Program-made: the position numbers and the translations under genes
Shown: positions 11,311 to 23,640 of the stretch, piece by piece
How positions within the stretch are numbered: position 1 is the stretch's first letter
Layout: every line of letters begins with the position of its first letter
Assembly: GCA_963971285.1 (NCBI GenBank)
Contig: OZ020250.1
Coordinates: 19,124,783 to 19,188,782 of the forward strand
DNA: 64,000 bases
From: Astropecten irregularis
Taxonomy: Eukaryota; Echinodermata; Asteroidea; Paxillosida; Astropectinidae
Direction of reading: 5' to 3'
Notes under the pieces: model-generated
The model's input: the letters and a program-made list of their open reading frames with translations, nothing else
What the model was told of the DNA's origin: nothing
Database searches by the model: none

Positions 11311-11899
11311 CCATCTTCTGCTTTTACTTTGATCTTCCTGTACATTTCATATTAAGTTCAGTTCAAAATATTCCATGTTCCAAACTATGCAAGCGAAAAG
11401 ATCTACAACATGTTGCTCAAACACACATCGTTATGTTTAAAACATAACCCAAAATACATGCATGCAGAATTGTGATTTTCGTTTTCAATATTCACTTGTT
11501 TCTGCTGCGTTCTGGGGAGCAACGAATCCCCACTGCTTGAAAATTATGGATAATTTGACCACAATCACCACCAACCATCGTACTAGAGTCACTAACCGTG
11601 TGTTGAATAACCTCTGGCCCATCATTATGGAGACTGCGAAGAATGAACATTGTGAATCCCACTTGACAAGATAGGACAAAGGAAAGAGACAGCTATTGTT
11701 CATGGAGGATGATGTTGTTATCCAATTATCCAAGTTGGACATTGTCTATTCTTATTATGGAGCTGACCTCACTATTTAAGATAATAATAGCGGTAGTTTA
11801 TACCTGAATAACAACTACCTGAAAAGCAATTTAACACTAATTAAGCTACTTTGTGGGTTTTACGGAAGAGAGGGACCGAAAAACAAAGTCACTGTGGCC

Positions 11900-12147
11900 T
11901 GGGGCCAATTTCATAGAGCTGCTTAGCACAAAAAATCGCTAAGCATGACATTTCTGCATGTCTTAATAAAAACATGATTTACAACCAAATGTCCATGTGT
12001 TGTGTATCACTTGTGATTGTTCTTTGGCTGTTGTTCGCTGACCATGAATATCCAATCGAATTTTCAATGGTGGTTTGTTGTATTGGGCAATCCATTTTTG
12101 TACTAAGCAATTTTTGTGTGCTAAGCATCTCTATGAAATTGGCCCCA
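11900..12147. repeat. GGCCAATTTCA-TIR element, full copy
   Basis: ggggccaatttcatagagct at the left and tctatgaaattggcccc at the right form terminal inverted repeats. Inside is tttggctgttgttcgctgac. About 247 bp, no transposase. Confidence 0.75.
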
Positions 12148-12270
12148 GACGTGTTTTCACGAACCTGGGTACCGGGCAAGGCAGAGATAGTCAACGGTAT
12201 AGCAAGATGCGACCGCAACTTTACTGGACTCCATTAGGGACCTACTTATCAATTTTTTTTTTAAGAAGCT

Positions 12271-12421
12271 GGGGACGATTTCACCAAACTCGTCGTAACT
12301 TGCTATCAATCGTAGGACTTATGGTGCATCGCAGTCCTACGTAAGATATAGGCACCTTAAGATGGGTTACCAGTCGTAACTCGAGTTACGATGGATCGGA
12401 GGGCTTCGTGAAATCGAACCC
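12271..12421. repeat. TCGATTTCACG palindrome family
   Basis: ggggacgatttcaccaaact at the left mirrors gcttcgtgaaatcgaaccc at the right, with gtcgtaactcgagttacga inside. About 150 bp. Other copies at 17088, 37691, 51334, 52575 and 60608. Confidence 0.75.
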
Positions 12422-13027
12422 AGGCCAAATTCCTCTTCATTCACACCACTGATGTTCATTATCCCGTGATAAATCCATCTTACTCAGCCTGATAAAAAAT
12501 CCCATTGAATTTTTTTCTCCTGACAATTGAAAGGAATTATGACTCATTGATTTTAATTAATTTGACCTTGATTATAAAATTCTCACGCGTGTATAGCGGA
12601 CAAAATAGAGACATAACTAGGATCGTTTGAGTATTATGTAGTCTGCATGAATGCTTCGAATAATTTATGCCAAACCAAAGATAATGAGCTCAATCCTTCA
12701 CGGCATGTTGAGTAATTATTCAGGTGGTGTTAATGTCGGTCGGTAGTCATAACATGCTCATCACATAGCGAGCATCATGAGCGACCGTACCGTCCCAGCT
12801 AGGCCTAGACCTACATGGATCACACCCACCAGGTTGTGGTTTGATGTCATAGGTGTCTATTTTACGTCCGTATCGTGGGACTTGCTAAATCCTTCCTAAG
12901 AACATGGAGGATGATTTGTACTTATAGCCTATCAATTTCCAAAACTCGCTTACAAAACTCGCTTACGTGTCAATGATCGAGATTGCAACATAAAATCTTT
13001 AAGCCCTGCATTATTTTTTCTAAATAA
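12422..13027. other. Intergenic, nothing recognised
   Basis: AT-rich unique-looking DNA. No open frame with recognisable domains and no repeat shared with the rest of the window. Confidence 0.4.
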
Positions 13028-13284
13028 TGGGGAGACAGGTTAGCATCTGAAAGTGAACATTCGGAAGACACCGGTCAATAGGGAGACATTTTGTTGTCTC
13101 CCCCCAAAAAAAAATTCTACATCTTAAGGACATTATTTCTAACGTCCATATTTTAATAGAAGACAGAATGCTTTCAATATGAACATATGTCAATTTTAAG
13201 TTCATGTTGGTTTGAAGGATGTTTAGAAAAACGTAAGTGAAGTCGTGTGCACGTCCCTATGGGAATGTCTCCCTAAGTACCCAT
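13028..13284. repeat. GGGAGACA-end repeat
   Basis: Begins ggggagacaggttagcatct, contains tccatattttaatagaagac and ends gggaatgtctccctaagtac. Shared with 22880..23138 and, inverted, 34418..34594. Confidence 0.7.
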
Positions 13285-13547
13285 TATCGGTAATTATTGT
13301 TATGGAAAGCATATTGAAAAGTTATAATAGAAACATTATAACTTTGGAAAATTATAATAGAAACGGATGCCAGAAACGTCTATTTTGGTTTATTATTCCC
13401 AATGTTTATGGAAGAAATTAACTGCTTTTAATTTTAATCAGAAATCCTTCATTTCATTAAACTTCACTTCCTCACATTTCAAACTAACTTGCTTACCGCA
13501 AAATCTTCTTTATACCTCTGGTAAGTGGGTAAGCGTTAATTTGGGCA

Positions 13548-13800
13548 CCAGGGGCCAATTTCACGGCCCTGCTTTGCACAAACCGTTTTGCTAACCATCA
13601 AAACATCGTCTTAAAAAAAAACAGGATTTACAGCCAAATTTACGTGTTGTGTGTATCACATGTGATTGTTGTTTGGCTGTTGTTCGCTGACCATGAATAT
13701 CGAATGGAATTTTATAATGGTGGTTTGTTTTATTGAGCAAGACATTTTGTGCTAAGCAATTATTTTGGTGCTTAACAGCTCCATGAATTTGGCCCCTGGT
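13548..13800. repeat. GGCCAATTTCA-TIR element, full copy
   Basis: Left ggggccaatttcacggccct, right ctccatgaatttggcccct. The interior (gtgtgtatcacatgtgattg) is colinear with the copy at 11900. Confidence 0.75.
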
Positions 13801-14504
13801 TATTTCATGAATATGACCGGTGAATACATATTATTATTGGTCAGTAATGAACGGTATTACCTGGCCTTTCACAGAGTCACGTATTTTATAGGCATCGTTT
13901 GTCTGTTCCAAAATTGCACACCAATCTTGAAGAGTGTCATAGCCTAAAGCATCAAACTAAGTCAACAATTTGATTGAATTGAAATGACCAATAAGCTTGT
14001 AAACTAACACACCTCCATTTTAAACAGCTTCACCGACTGACCCCAAAGTAAGTTGGACAAACAAAAACAACTTCGAACCGACACAATGCACAAATGAAAA
14101 ATAAAATCCACAGATTGGCCCGAAAATGTAGGAAATTTGTCTTGTGCATGCGAAAATCCCATAGCCCCGAAACACTGAATTGAAATTTCGAATTCCTATC
14201 TGCAATGTAAATTTGTGCACACTCCTATTGTACCGGTATTTAATGCTTATTAATACAATTGATATTCAGAATGCAGTATTTATCGATGGCGACAATAACT
14301 ATGCACACTAAGGGAAATATTTCACAAAAGGGATGGCATTTATATCAACTTCATAAGCACTACGCGTTCATAATCGAATTTTTGATTTATCAACTCTTTT
14401 TTTTTTGGGGGGGGGGGTCATTGCCAACATTTTGGTCACGCCTTCACGGGAAAATAAAGACATAAAAATTGATAAATGGGTGTGAAATCCCACAGGAAAC
14501 AGTT

Positions 14505-14711
14505 ATGTTGAGATCGTCCCTGGTATATGTTATAGTTTGTCTGCTCTGCCTAAGGCAAGGCCATAGCGATAATGTTATTGATCTAGACTGTGACGTGACT
14601 GTCAGCTGTTGGAGGTTGATATCACCGGGGCGCGGGCGGCGGGTCCCCCGGGCAGGCTCGGGGCGCAGATCACGGTCCGACGCTGGTAGTGGTAGGGATT
14701 CTCGGATCTAG
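14505..14711 (+). CDS. Candidate small secreted peptide precursor (tentative)
   Basis: A 68-codon frame starting MLRSSLVYVIVCLLCLRQG, a convincing signal-peptide profile with its h-region at residues 6-16. An acidic segment DNVIDLDCDVTVSCW with two cysteines follows, then basic GRGRR and GRR sites that could be cleaved by prohormone convertases. An acceptor-like tcccacag lies just upstream of the ATG. The 3' half is unusually GC-rich. No family is recognised, no exon partners were found, and low complexity argues for caution. Confidence 0.25.
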   Translation: MLRSSLVYVIVCLLCLRQGHSDNVIDLDCDVTVSCWRLISPGRGRRVPRAGSGRRSRSDAGSGRDSRI

Positions 14712-14800
14712 CTAGCTATGTAGCTAGGCTAGGCTGCCGTGTCATGTCATACGAGAAAGAATTAAATGCCATCAACGGTTTATCACGACATTCTAGGAAC

Positions 14801-15261
14801 TTAAAGGTAGTATCATACTTTGGTAAGAAATCATACTTTGGCAAGAAACCAAAACAGAAATGTTAACAGATTTACGTATAATTTACAGGGTATAAAGATG
14901 CTGATGGTAGAAACATACCGTTAAAATATTTCTGCTTGAAATCAGGCGCGGTTCTACGGGGGTGGGGGGCTGGGGGGCCAATTACATAAAAAAAAACCGC
15001 ATTGTGTGGCCTATAATGTGCATGTTTTTCGACCCCTAATAAGACATAGCAGAAGCGAGTGTTAGAAGAACCCAAAATATTGGGTCTTCTAGCCCCCCCC
15101 CCCCCCCAAAAAGAAAATTATAATGGCTCTTCTTGCCCCCATAAGAAATACTGTGGCCGTTTTTCACTGTTTTCTCAAAAAGTGGGCACAGTATGGAACT
15201 GAAATTTTGCCCATGAATCTGTATTTCTTTGACAGAAACTAAAGTATGATATTACCTTTAA
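14801..15261 (+). mobile_element. TTAA-flanked element, subfamily A, interrupted copy
   Basis: TTAA at 14801..14804 and 15258..15261 with matching family ends. The middle, about 14942..15146, is foreign: a G-rich stretch, then aagaagacccaa-type DNA ending in a run of about 16 C (15096..15111). The interruption looks like a later insertion. Confidence 0.8.
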
Positions 15262-16268
15262 GCTAGGGATGACTGATTATTTTTACGAAGTTATTGCGGA
15301 TTACATATCAACTATGGCGGGCCTGAAACCAAATAGGCCTACAATTACGTTATCCGTTCTTTAATTGTAACCAGATACACATTATTGCGAATAGTTCTAA
15401 AGATTGCGGCTCTCTAAATTATAAATGGTGACAAATTTTATTTCGCATATCATCACATCTATATCTATCTATAATGTACACATATCTCATTCGATATTTG
15501 AATTCGTTACCGAAATGTTATTTACCGGTATATTATTTTATTGATATTTAACTATTCTGGGTTCTATACTAGTTGCATTATGGAACTGAATTGAATATTG
15601 AAAGTTGAAGCATTGAGTCATGACACCAATTATGCGCACGGCCAATATTACATTATATTGTGTTTGTATGGCGTACACAATACACATATGGAGACTGCAT
15701 GAAAAATAGGCCTATACTGATTATGCATAATACACTACCCTGGTAAATATTTTGAACTATCTCTATAATTTTGCATTGTGCACTGCACAGACGACTGTTT
15801 CATGCAAGGACATTACTGTTATCGGTGTCATGTCGCATGATGTTTCACAGGTTTTTGCTATAATTACAAAATAGGGTATTAGGGAGACACGTTAGCGTCT
15901 GAAAGTGAACATATTATAATTATTTCATCATTCATGTTCGAAGTTCATTCTTACGGTATTTTCCTTGTGGAATGAGCATTGCTACCGCGGTTGAATGTAA
16001 CATAATCGCGGTAAATCGCGGTAGAATCGCAGTAGCATAGCGGTAGAATCCGCGGTGGAACCGTAGTAATTAAACACAACACTAAATATAGACAATGATA
16101 AAACAACACACACATTACACAGTATAGCATTATTCAACAGGGAGTGTATGCTACAAAACATATTGAAAAGACCCGGTGCATAATATGGTATTCATAATCA
16201 TAATTATGTGCCTACTATGTACTATAGTTAACTGTACAATAGTTAACTACCGCTCCTTAAATTGAAAG
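15262..16268. other. Intergenic, mostly unassigned
   Basis: 15884..15925 is a fragment of the GGGAGACA-end repeat (gggagacacgttagcgtctg). 15988..16072 is a short array of atcgcggtag-like units. No gene is seen. Confidence 0.45.
15988..16072. repeat. ATCGCGGTA short tandem array
   Basis: Imperfect units of about 10-13 bp (aatcgcggta, aatcgcagtagc, agcggtagaatc) repeated about six times. Confidence 0.6.
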
Positions 16269-16630
16269 TTAAAGGTAAGTACAGGATTGGTAACATGCCC
16301 AAACAGAAATGTTAACAGATTTACGTATAACTTTCAGGGTATGAAGATGATGGTAAAAGAAACATACCTTTAAAATGTTTCCGCCTGAAATGGTGTATTT
16401 ATCCAGAAATTAGTCAAATAAAAACCGAAAACAATATTGATCTCGGGGTAAGATCAAAACCATTCTTTATGTTTGAAAAGAAAAATGGAGTCGGTTTTTC
16501 GCTATTTTCTCGTGACTCGGATGTTCGATTGAGCTCAACTTTTCACAGGTTTATTATTTCATGCACATACCGGATCAGACAAAGTACGAGTGCTGTTCTG
16601 TGACCTTTACCAATCATGTATTTACCTTTG
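16269..16630 (+). mobile_element. TTAA-flanked element, subfamily B
   Basis: TTAA then AGGTAAGTACAGGATTGGT. The inside has gatctcggggtaagatcaaa and ttctcgtgactcggatgttc; the right end is gacctttaccaatcatgtat. Subfamily B shares the left third with A but has a different right half. Confidence 0.8.
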
Positions 16631-17087
16631 AGAAACTTAACATCTCTAAAGTTAGGCCGCTGTTCGCATGCATCATCAGTCAAGCGAGTTGGGGGCGACG
16701 TCATGGTTGATCACATAAATACAAAAAACACGCCCCAACATTGCCAGAAAAAAATGAAAGTACTGAGCGATTGATGTGAAACTTGAAAACCTTTTGGATT
16801 TATTTCTATCAACGCGACCCTGGACAAAAAATGAAATAAATCCGGAACCATTTTTGTATACGCGTTGGGAATTTGAACCCGGGGCTGGTGCGGCCTACAT
16901 AATGATTTTGGTATGGTATTTTTGGAACCTGCATCACAGAAAGGATAGATGGGTTATGCACAGCGTTTTATCTGACGGTACGAACAAAATGGGTACATCT
17001 ATGGGTAGATCAAAGGTTGTTGAGATAGAATTGAGCGCTCACTAGCAATTATCAAGTGGCTTGTTTGGAGTGGGGTACCGAGGTCCT

Positions 17088-17224
17088 GGGGTCGATTTCA
17101 CGAAGCACTACGATCGATCGTAACTCGAGTTACGAAGGGATAACCCATCGTAACATTACGTAGGGATGCGATGCATCATGAACCCTATCCATCGATATTA
17201 AGTTACGATGAGTTTTTGTGATCT
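17088..17224. repeat. TCGATTTCACG palindrome family
   Basis: ggggtcgatttcacgaagca, then cgatcgatcgtaactcgagt. The right arm ends taagttacgatgagttt, more diverged than the left. Confidence 0.75.
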
Positions 17225-18416
17225 CACACCCTCTCAGTGCTTTGTGGCCCGTGCACAAACAGTGGGCCCAACATTGAGGGCCCAGGGCGTGGTGCACTCG
17301 CGTATACGAGTTCATCTCTAACATCAACTGGTGACAAGATGTTGCTCTAGGCACGGCGTCTTTTAGAAGTCGGAAGCCCTTCCCTATCCAAAGAAAACTT
17401 CAGGGAGTAAGCAGCCCAATGTGAATATTTTGCACTGGCCCCTGGGCCATGAGAGTAGGCCTACTGTAGGTTCAAGTCCCATTATGGAGTACAAAGTCTA
17501 ATTGGGGTTGGTGAGTGTTTACGACAAGTTGCTTATGGGTGGGGGAAGTCAGGGAGACAAGTAACAAGCCTTTAGCTTACTTAATAAAAGAAGCAAGCTT
17601 ATGTCTGGCTTTTGCTTATTGCTTTAATGCACGGTTATTCAGCACGCACCATCCACTAAGACCTACACTAGGTGATGAAGGTGTGCTAAAGATAACAAGT
17701 TCGCTTACCACTTGGTCCGGAAGACCCTCCACTAAAACAACCTCCCATCTTATTGAAGATTGATTCTCCTGAGTTGGTGAAGTAGTACTAAGAGCAGACT
17801 ACACGATCAAACAATACTATCCGTACGGCACGGGCAAGAGCACCCAGCTAGCTGCGTCGTGGTACACCAGCCTGAGAAGAGCGTATCACAGCACGCCCGC
17901 CTATCCTCGTGTACTTGCACTGTCTACCAATAGGCCTACAACCAACACCACACACCAATTCGACACTAGTGACACAGATCACGAAGTATTTACACAGCTC
18001 TGAGTGCGGCAGAATCCCTCACGTACACAACTCTAGTCGACAAAAGCCACAAACACACCGTTCAATTTTCACACACAGACAAAATGAATGACAGGTTTTG
18101 AGTGTGGGCGATCTGTGGAGGTTAATATTATACCATGATAGTTAAATAATGTGTTCCCACCAAGCCCGCGTGCCAACACGCTCCAATGGTTTCAAGTCAG
18201 TGCACACAGAAGAATTATTATTACAGTATAATAAGCACCGGAAAATGCTGTGTGTTCAAACACCACAGCGGGAGTATTGTGGAATATAGACAATGTAAAC
18301 AAGTCATTGTTTGATCGCGTAACAGAAGTCGCATTACCTGGAGGAAATCCGACCAACTTTGTCCTTGTACTATTAACAACATTCTTTCTATTTTGCGAAC
18401 GAAGATTTTAGTTTTA
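17225..18416. other. Intergenic, no gene seen
   Basis: 17800..18090 is less AT-rich than its surroundings. It could hold a non-coding exon or regulatory DNA, but no splice-consistent coding frame is visible. Confidence 0.35.
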
Positions 18417-18800
18417 AAGGGAGCACTGTATAGAATTTGCAAAGATGTGCGTTTTGGCTGAATTTGGTACTTAAACAGAAGTGAAGGCCTGAAACTTCCT
18501 TACAGAGGTTGATCATGTACCTTTTTACGCTTTGTTCATATGGATAGCAGAAATACGGCCAAATAATCTTGCCCCCTCCGAATCCTTCATGGTTACACCA
18601 CGCTTTCGAAATGCTACTAAATCGTTTAGACGACCGATCTTTTTTAAAGACACTAAATCTTGATTTCCTTGAAAACCCCAGCATCTGATGAACCAAGATT
18701 TCCCATGGTGATTGTTTGAGTTGAGTCCATTTTCTGTCTCAAACTCAATAATTGTTTTTGGAGGCCTTGCAAAAACGCTGCATTTAAAGGCACGAGAATA
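18417..18800. repeat. Dispersed repeat pair, copy 1
   Basis: gcaaagatgtgcgttttggc through gaggccttgcaaaaacgctg recurs in the same orientation at 20930..21335 with modest divergence and small indels. Confidence 0.75.
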
Positions 18801-19868
18801 AAACATGATTGATTTTCTTGCTTTTGGGGCAAGGCGTGTTCATTCAAAAATCATGGATGGTTTTGAAAAAGCATATCACACACAAATCTACTTTTGGAAA
18901 TGTCGTCAAAATTTGTTTTCAAGTTTTCATTTAAACAAATAACATTTTTTGTGTTTTGTTGATTGGGACATCGTGCAGGTTCATTATCGTGTTTGATTTC
19001 GATGACTGCAACCGAAAACTACTGGTGTGCTTTTAGTTTTCCAAATTGATGTTTTCTTGAACTTGTGATAACTACGGTGCCCTACGAGTGCCATTCTATT
19101 TAAATATCCAGATAACCACATGCTTTACTTATAGCTAAATCGGGGTACAACTTGAAATAAACACACAAGGGGAATACATTTTTCCTTTTTTCACAAAACA
19201 TATAGAATTTTACTGAAATAAAAGGTTAACATTGATTCATAACAATTAGTACAGTGATAAAAATGTCATCTCAACCTCAATATTTAAGCGATCCATTAGC
19301 ATTATAATGAAGCTGTATAAGCTCGGTTGTTTGGCTAACCTATGATGATAATAATGATAATTAAGATCGTAGGGCCTGGCTCGTGGTTTTAGATAAAGAT
19401 GTCAGGAAAATGACATAGCATGGCAAATGAGTTCCTCAATAAGATCCTTCTTAAAGAGGGAGTGATGTCTACCCCCCTCTACCGCCGGCATCAAGACAGC
19501 CTGAAGGCTACTCTAAGCCTGCAGCTTGAATATTTAAAGAGACAAAAGTGTTCTTTCAAAAGAGAAAAACATATTCATGAAATTTGATTGAAAACTTAAT
19601 TAATTAAATCAAAAGCGATTGGAATGTATTTAACTATTATAATTGTTGTAGTCGTCTTCTGACGTTTTGACTTGTGACGCATAGGACTAAACATGACGTC
19701 ATACATAAAAGCGCCACCATTTTGATGTATGTGGCCCATTACGCCAAATCCACATGTGCGTGTCTTCTAACACCAAACCATTTTTCAAAATAATTCATCG
19801 ACCTGACAAGTGTAGACAAAATACTCCAAAAACTACACAAAGTATAAACAGTTATATCTCTATTAAAG
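18801..19868. other. Intergenic, nothing recognised
   Basis: AT-rich DNA without domains, RNA genes or a repeat shared with the rest of the window. Confidence 0.4.
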
Positions 19869-20227
19869 TTAAAGGTATAATACATTGGTAAAGGTCACAG
19901 AGCAGCACCCACACTTTGTCTGATCAAACATGTACATGAAATAATAAACCTGCGAAAATTTGAGCATCGGACATCTGAGTCATGAGAAAATAGCGAAAAC
20001 CAGACTCGATTTTTTTTATATAAAACTTAAAGAATGGTTTTGATCTTACCCCGAGATCAAAACTGTTTTCGGTCTTTGTTTCACTAATTTATGGATAAAT
20101 ACACCATTTCAGGCGGAAATATTTTAAAGATATGTTTCTACCAGCACCATCTTCATACCCTGAAAGTTAGTTATATGTAAATCCTTGTTAACATGTATGT
20201 TACCTATCCTGTACTGTATACCTTTAA
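19869..20227 (-). mobile_element. TTAA-flanked element, subfamily B, inverted full copy
   Basis: TTAA at 19869..19872 and 20224..20227. It reads aaaggtcacagagcagcacc at the left and taccttcct-like ends (cctatcctgtactgtatacc) at the right, the reverse of the copy at 16269. Confidence 0.8.
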
Positions 20228-20270
20228 TAACATCACAAACGTTCAGTGCGAATACGCTTAAAGCATTTCA

Positions 20271-20510
20271 TTAAAGGTAGTATCATACTTTGGTAAGAAA
20301 CCAAAACAGAAATGTTCACAGATTTACGTATAACTTACAGGGTATGAAGATGGTGGTGGTAGAAACATACCGTTAAAATATTTCCGCCTGAAATGGTGCA
20401 TTTATCCAGAAAATAGTAAAACAACAACCGAAAATCTTGTTGATCTTTTAAATGATCAACAATTAAAGAGAAAAGACTTAAGAAATACTCAAATACTCAG
20501 TGACTATTTT
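20271..20510 (+). mobile_element. TTAA-flanked element, subfamily A, 3'-truncated
   Basis: Starts TTAAAGGTAGTATCATACTT and follows the family to aagacttaagaaatactc, where similarity stops. Only 43 bp separate it from the copy ending at 20227. Confidence 0.8.
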
Positions 20511-20929
20511 CGACATTTGATTGGAGGTGTATAGGGTGACTAAAGAGGCATTTGTTTATTTGACGGCCAAGGAAAAGACCGATCCGACAATGGACCTGAC
20601 CCGTCCGTATCAAATATCAAATGGAGTAAACAGAAGCTCTGAGCTGCGGTCGAGTCCGCGGGGAAAGCCCTTAAACATGTTTTTCTTCTCCATTTAAAAA
20701 AAAATATACACGGCCTGAGTGTGAAACTCGGTATAGTGAATACTGAATACAACCACACACAAATTAAAAGACCAGCCTAAGTTGTATTGATTTCCATTCC
20801 TGGGTCCTAGGATTTTTCTTTTCGTGCAAACAGCCATGGGGTTCATAACATAATGGGATTTGCTTCTCGTCCTTATAAAGATGTAAGTCCGGTCAAAAAA
20901 ACTTTCAGGAACACAGGGCCCACAACAAC

Positions 20930-21335
20930 TATTAAACGGAGCATATAGGATTTGCAAAGATGTGCGTTTTGGCTGAATTTGGTACTTTAACAGAAGTGAA
21001 GGTCTTAAAATTCCTTACAGACGTTGTTTCATGTACCTTTTTACGTTTTGTTTAACTAGATAGCAGAAATACGGCCGAAATCATCTTGTCCCCCCCTCCT
21101 CCGAATCCTTCACGGTTACACCACGTTTTCGAAATGCTACTAAATCGTTCGGACGAACGATCTTTTAAAAGACACTAAAATCTTGATTTCCTTGAAAAAC
21201 CCAAGCATCTGATGAACCAAAATGATTTTCCGTGGTGACTGTTTGCACTGTTTACGAACTGTTGAGTCCATTCTCTGTCTCAAACTAAATAATTTTTTTG
21301 TTGGAGGCCTTGCAAATCCAGTACGCTGCCTTTAA
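20930..21335. repeat. Dispersed repeat pair, copy 2
   Basis: gcaaagatgtgcgttttggc through ggaggccttgcaaatccag, colinear with 18417..18800. A TTAA-flanked element begins at its end. Confidence 0.75.
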
Positions 21336-21480
21336 AGGTAATATCATTCTTTGGTTTTTTTTGTCAAAGATATACAGATTCATTGGCAAAAATATCAAGA
21401 CAGATACAGTAACAGTCATCTGTGAACATTTCAGTCCCATATAGGTAAATCTGTGAACATTTCTGTTTTGGTTTCTTATG
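21332..21480 (-). mobile_element. TTAA-flanked element, subfamily A, internal deletion, inverted
   Basis: TTAAAGGTAATATCATTCTT, then cagtaacagtcatctgtgaa joined directly to gtaaatctgtgaacatttct. The central half is missing. Confidence 0.75.
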
Positions 21481-21867
21481 TCCACCGTAGGGCCTACTGT
21501 GAGACTTAACTCGTTAACAATAACACATATGACCTGGCTGGTTTTTATATACACAGGTAGGCATTAGAATCATATCCTTGCTTAGAATAACAATCTGTTG
21601 CGGACAGAATCTGGAAATTAACCGCCTTCGGGAAATGACGAAGGCATGGCGTGTTTTACACGATATAAAACCTAGGTGGAAGTAAGGCAGACTGCCTGGC
21701 CCGGTGCGTGGTGTGGAAGTATAGGCCCTCACTCCATGTCATCCGGTTTGGTATTAGGCCACATTACAACTGATAAATGTAATATGCAAATTAGGCTTGC
21801 CCTTGACCGACGTGGATGAGCACTGTATACTCAGTGTTTGTGAGTGTACATGAACAAAATCACGTGC

Positions 21868-21944
21868 TGGCTCAGGTGGGATTCGAACCCACGACCTCCT
21901 GCTTACTAGTGCAGATGCCATACCGCTAGGCCACCGGGCTAGCC
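21868..21944 (-). repeat. tRNA-like sequence (SINE head or tRNA pseudogene)
   Basis: 77 nt with A box TGGCCTAGCGGT and B box GGGTTCGAATCCC on the minus strand, ending CTGAGCCA. The 5' and 3' ends pair only in part (GGCT/AGCC), and the anticodon arm has an eight-base loop by my folding. A functional tRNA is therefore unlikely. Confidence 0.55.
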
Positions 21945-22054
21945 GGGGTTAGCAGGGTGAATAATTTAATATTCATGATTGATATATGGATCAGTTCGTG
22001 ATAGGCCTACATCATTGGTTAGAGTATTTTTGCTCGGTTAGAAAGATTACTACA

Positions 22055-22155
22055 TTATCGGTCAATTTGTGATACATTATCGGTTGGTGATACACTATCG
22101 GTCAATGTGTGATGCATTATCGGTTGGTGATACACTATCGGTCAATTTGTGATAG
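22055..22155. repeat. Minisatellite, about 40-bp unit
   Basis: Alternating cattatcggttggtgataca and ctatcggtcaatttgtgata blocks. The same array occurs at 24787..24860, over the end of PDE9A. Confidence 0.75.
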
Positions 22156-22879
22156 TGAATAATACATGCATCAAAGACGAACACACAGTATTAGGAAAAA
22201 AACAATATACACTGTCTTCAAACAAACAACTTTCGAAGAATAAATAATGTACGACAAGCAATCAAATAAATTTGTTATTTAAACGTAAAGTGACTGGACG
22301 CTTCTCGCACTTATTTTTATCGCGGAAGGACACTAATACATCAATAGGCAATACGGCCGCCGAGCACTCAGTGCGAATAATGATAAACAACCGATACATA
22401 TTCCAAAACATTTGAAACTGTTGTTAAATATTACAAATCGACGGCACAGTGAAGCAACGGGTGTAGGCCTACCAACATGTCTACACCCAGCCAACAGCCC
22501 GTTGCAAAACCGTACGGATAGACGTATACCAAACTTGTTCACGATAATGTTTTCAATCTTGAGGAGAATCTCACATCACATCAATATTACACGTTATTTT
22601 ACAAAACACATTGGTATTTTTCGTTCTTTCTGTTTTTACATTAAAAGAATATTACAAATCTTTAGAAAAAGCCTGAAATTCCTTTAGCAACATTACCGTG
22701 ACCATTGAACGTCCATTGAACGGCAGCCGAATGACTTCAACTTTTCGACTTTCAAAGTAATGGAGCCAAAAAGTGCTCAAAAAATCTGTCAATACTATGT
22801 TGATTTCGAGTCAGTCTGAATTCTTAGGAACAACTTCCAATTATCTCCAAAACTTACCAAAGTTCTTATTATTTTTTAC
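22156..22879. other. Intergenic, nothing recognised
   Basis: No coding or RNA feature supported. Confidence 0.4.
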
Positions 22880-23138
22880 AACGGGTGAGCGTTTGAAAGT
22901 GAACGTTTTGGTAGACATTGGCAGACATTTTGACTTAGGGAGACATTTCAATTTCTTCCTAAGGTACCAGCTACCTTTTAAAGACATATTTTTATCGTCT
23001 ATATTTTAATAGAAGACAGGGAATGCTCTATATATGAACATAATGTCCATTTCAATTTCATTGGTTTGGAGGATGTTTAGAAATAGGCAAGTAAAGTTTT
23101 GTGCACGACCCTATGGGAAAGTCTCCCTAAGTACCCAT
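22880..23138. repeat. GGGAGACA-end repeat, second copy
   Basis: gtgagcgtttgaaagtgaac through gtctccctaagtacccat, with tatattttaatagaagacag in the middle as at 13028. Confidence 0.7.
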
Positions 23139-23411
23139 CCTCTTATCATTATCATCATTATAATTAAAAATGACAACAACAAAAAAAAGACATGTGTACC
23201 ATTTTGAATTATTGGTGTTAGTAACAACCACATTGAATAGTCTCGGAAGTGTACGGAAATCCCGTGATTTTGTAAGTTGTGCAGTTATGAATACTAAAAC
23301 ATCAAACCACAGTTATCAAACATATTCACTGTATAACAGTACTGAGGAAAAAAACAAACAATGTCTCAACAGATTTCGCCAAACAACAACGTAATTAATT
23401 ACTGGAAATTC

Positions 23412-23640
23412 TGGCGATTCCAAATAGTGCGCCACCAAGAGTTTGCAACGTGTTGGCCAACTTTACAATTCACGGATTTTGTCGATCCAATTGCGCGTCT
23501 GGGTTGGAAAGGGTCGACATATTTCGCGCATTGTGATTGGCCAACGACGATAAGACCGATCCGACGGCACGACAAACCCTCCGCCATTACTGCGGTGTCC
23601 CCATCCGCATTTTGTGCCCACTGAGTGGCAACAAAAGAAT
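23412..23640. repeat. GATTCCAAAATAGTGCGCC-TIR family
   Basis: ggcgattccaaatagtgcgc at the left, gcgcattgtgattggccaac inside. The right side is diverged. Other copies at 27577, 30831 and 50728. Confidence 0.6.

Noticed and set aside
21868..21944. Functional tRNA gene
   Set aside because: A and B boxes are good, but acceptor pairing is poor and the anticodon loop has the wrong size; more likely a SINE head or pseudogene.
22055..22155. CRISPR-like array
   Set aside because: The repeats are head-to-tail minisatellite units without unique spacers, in an animal genome.
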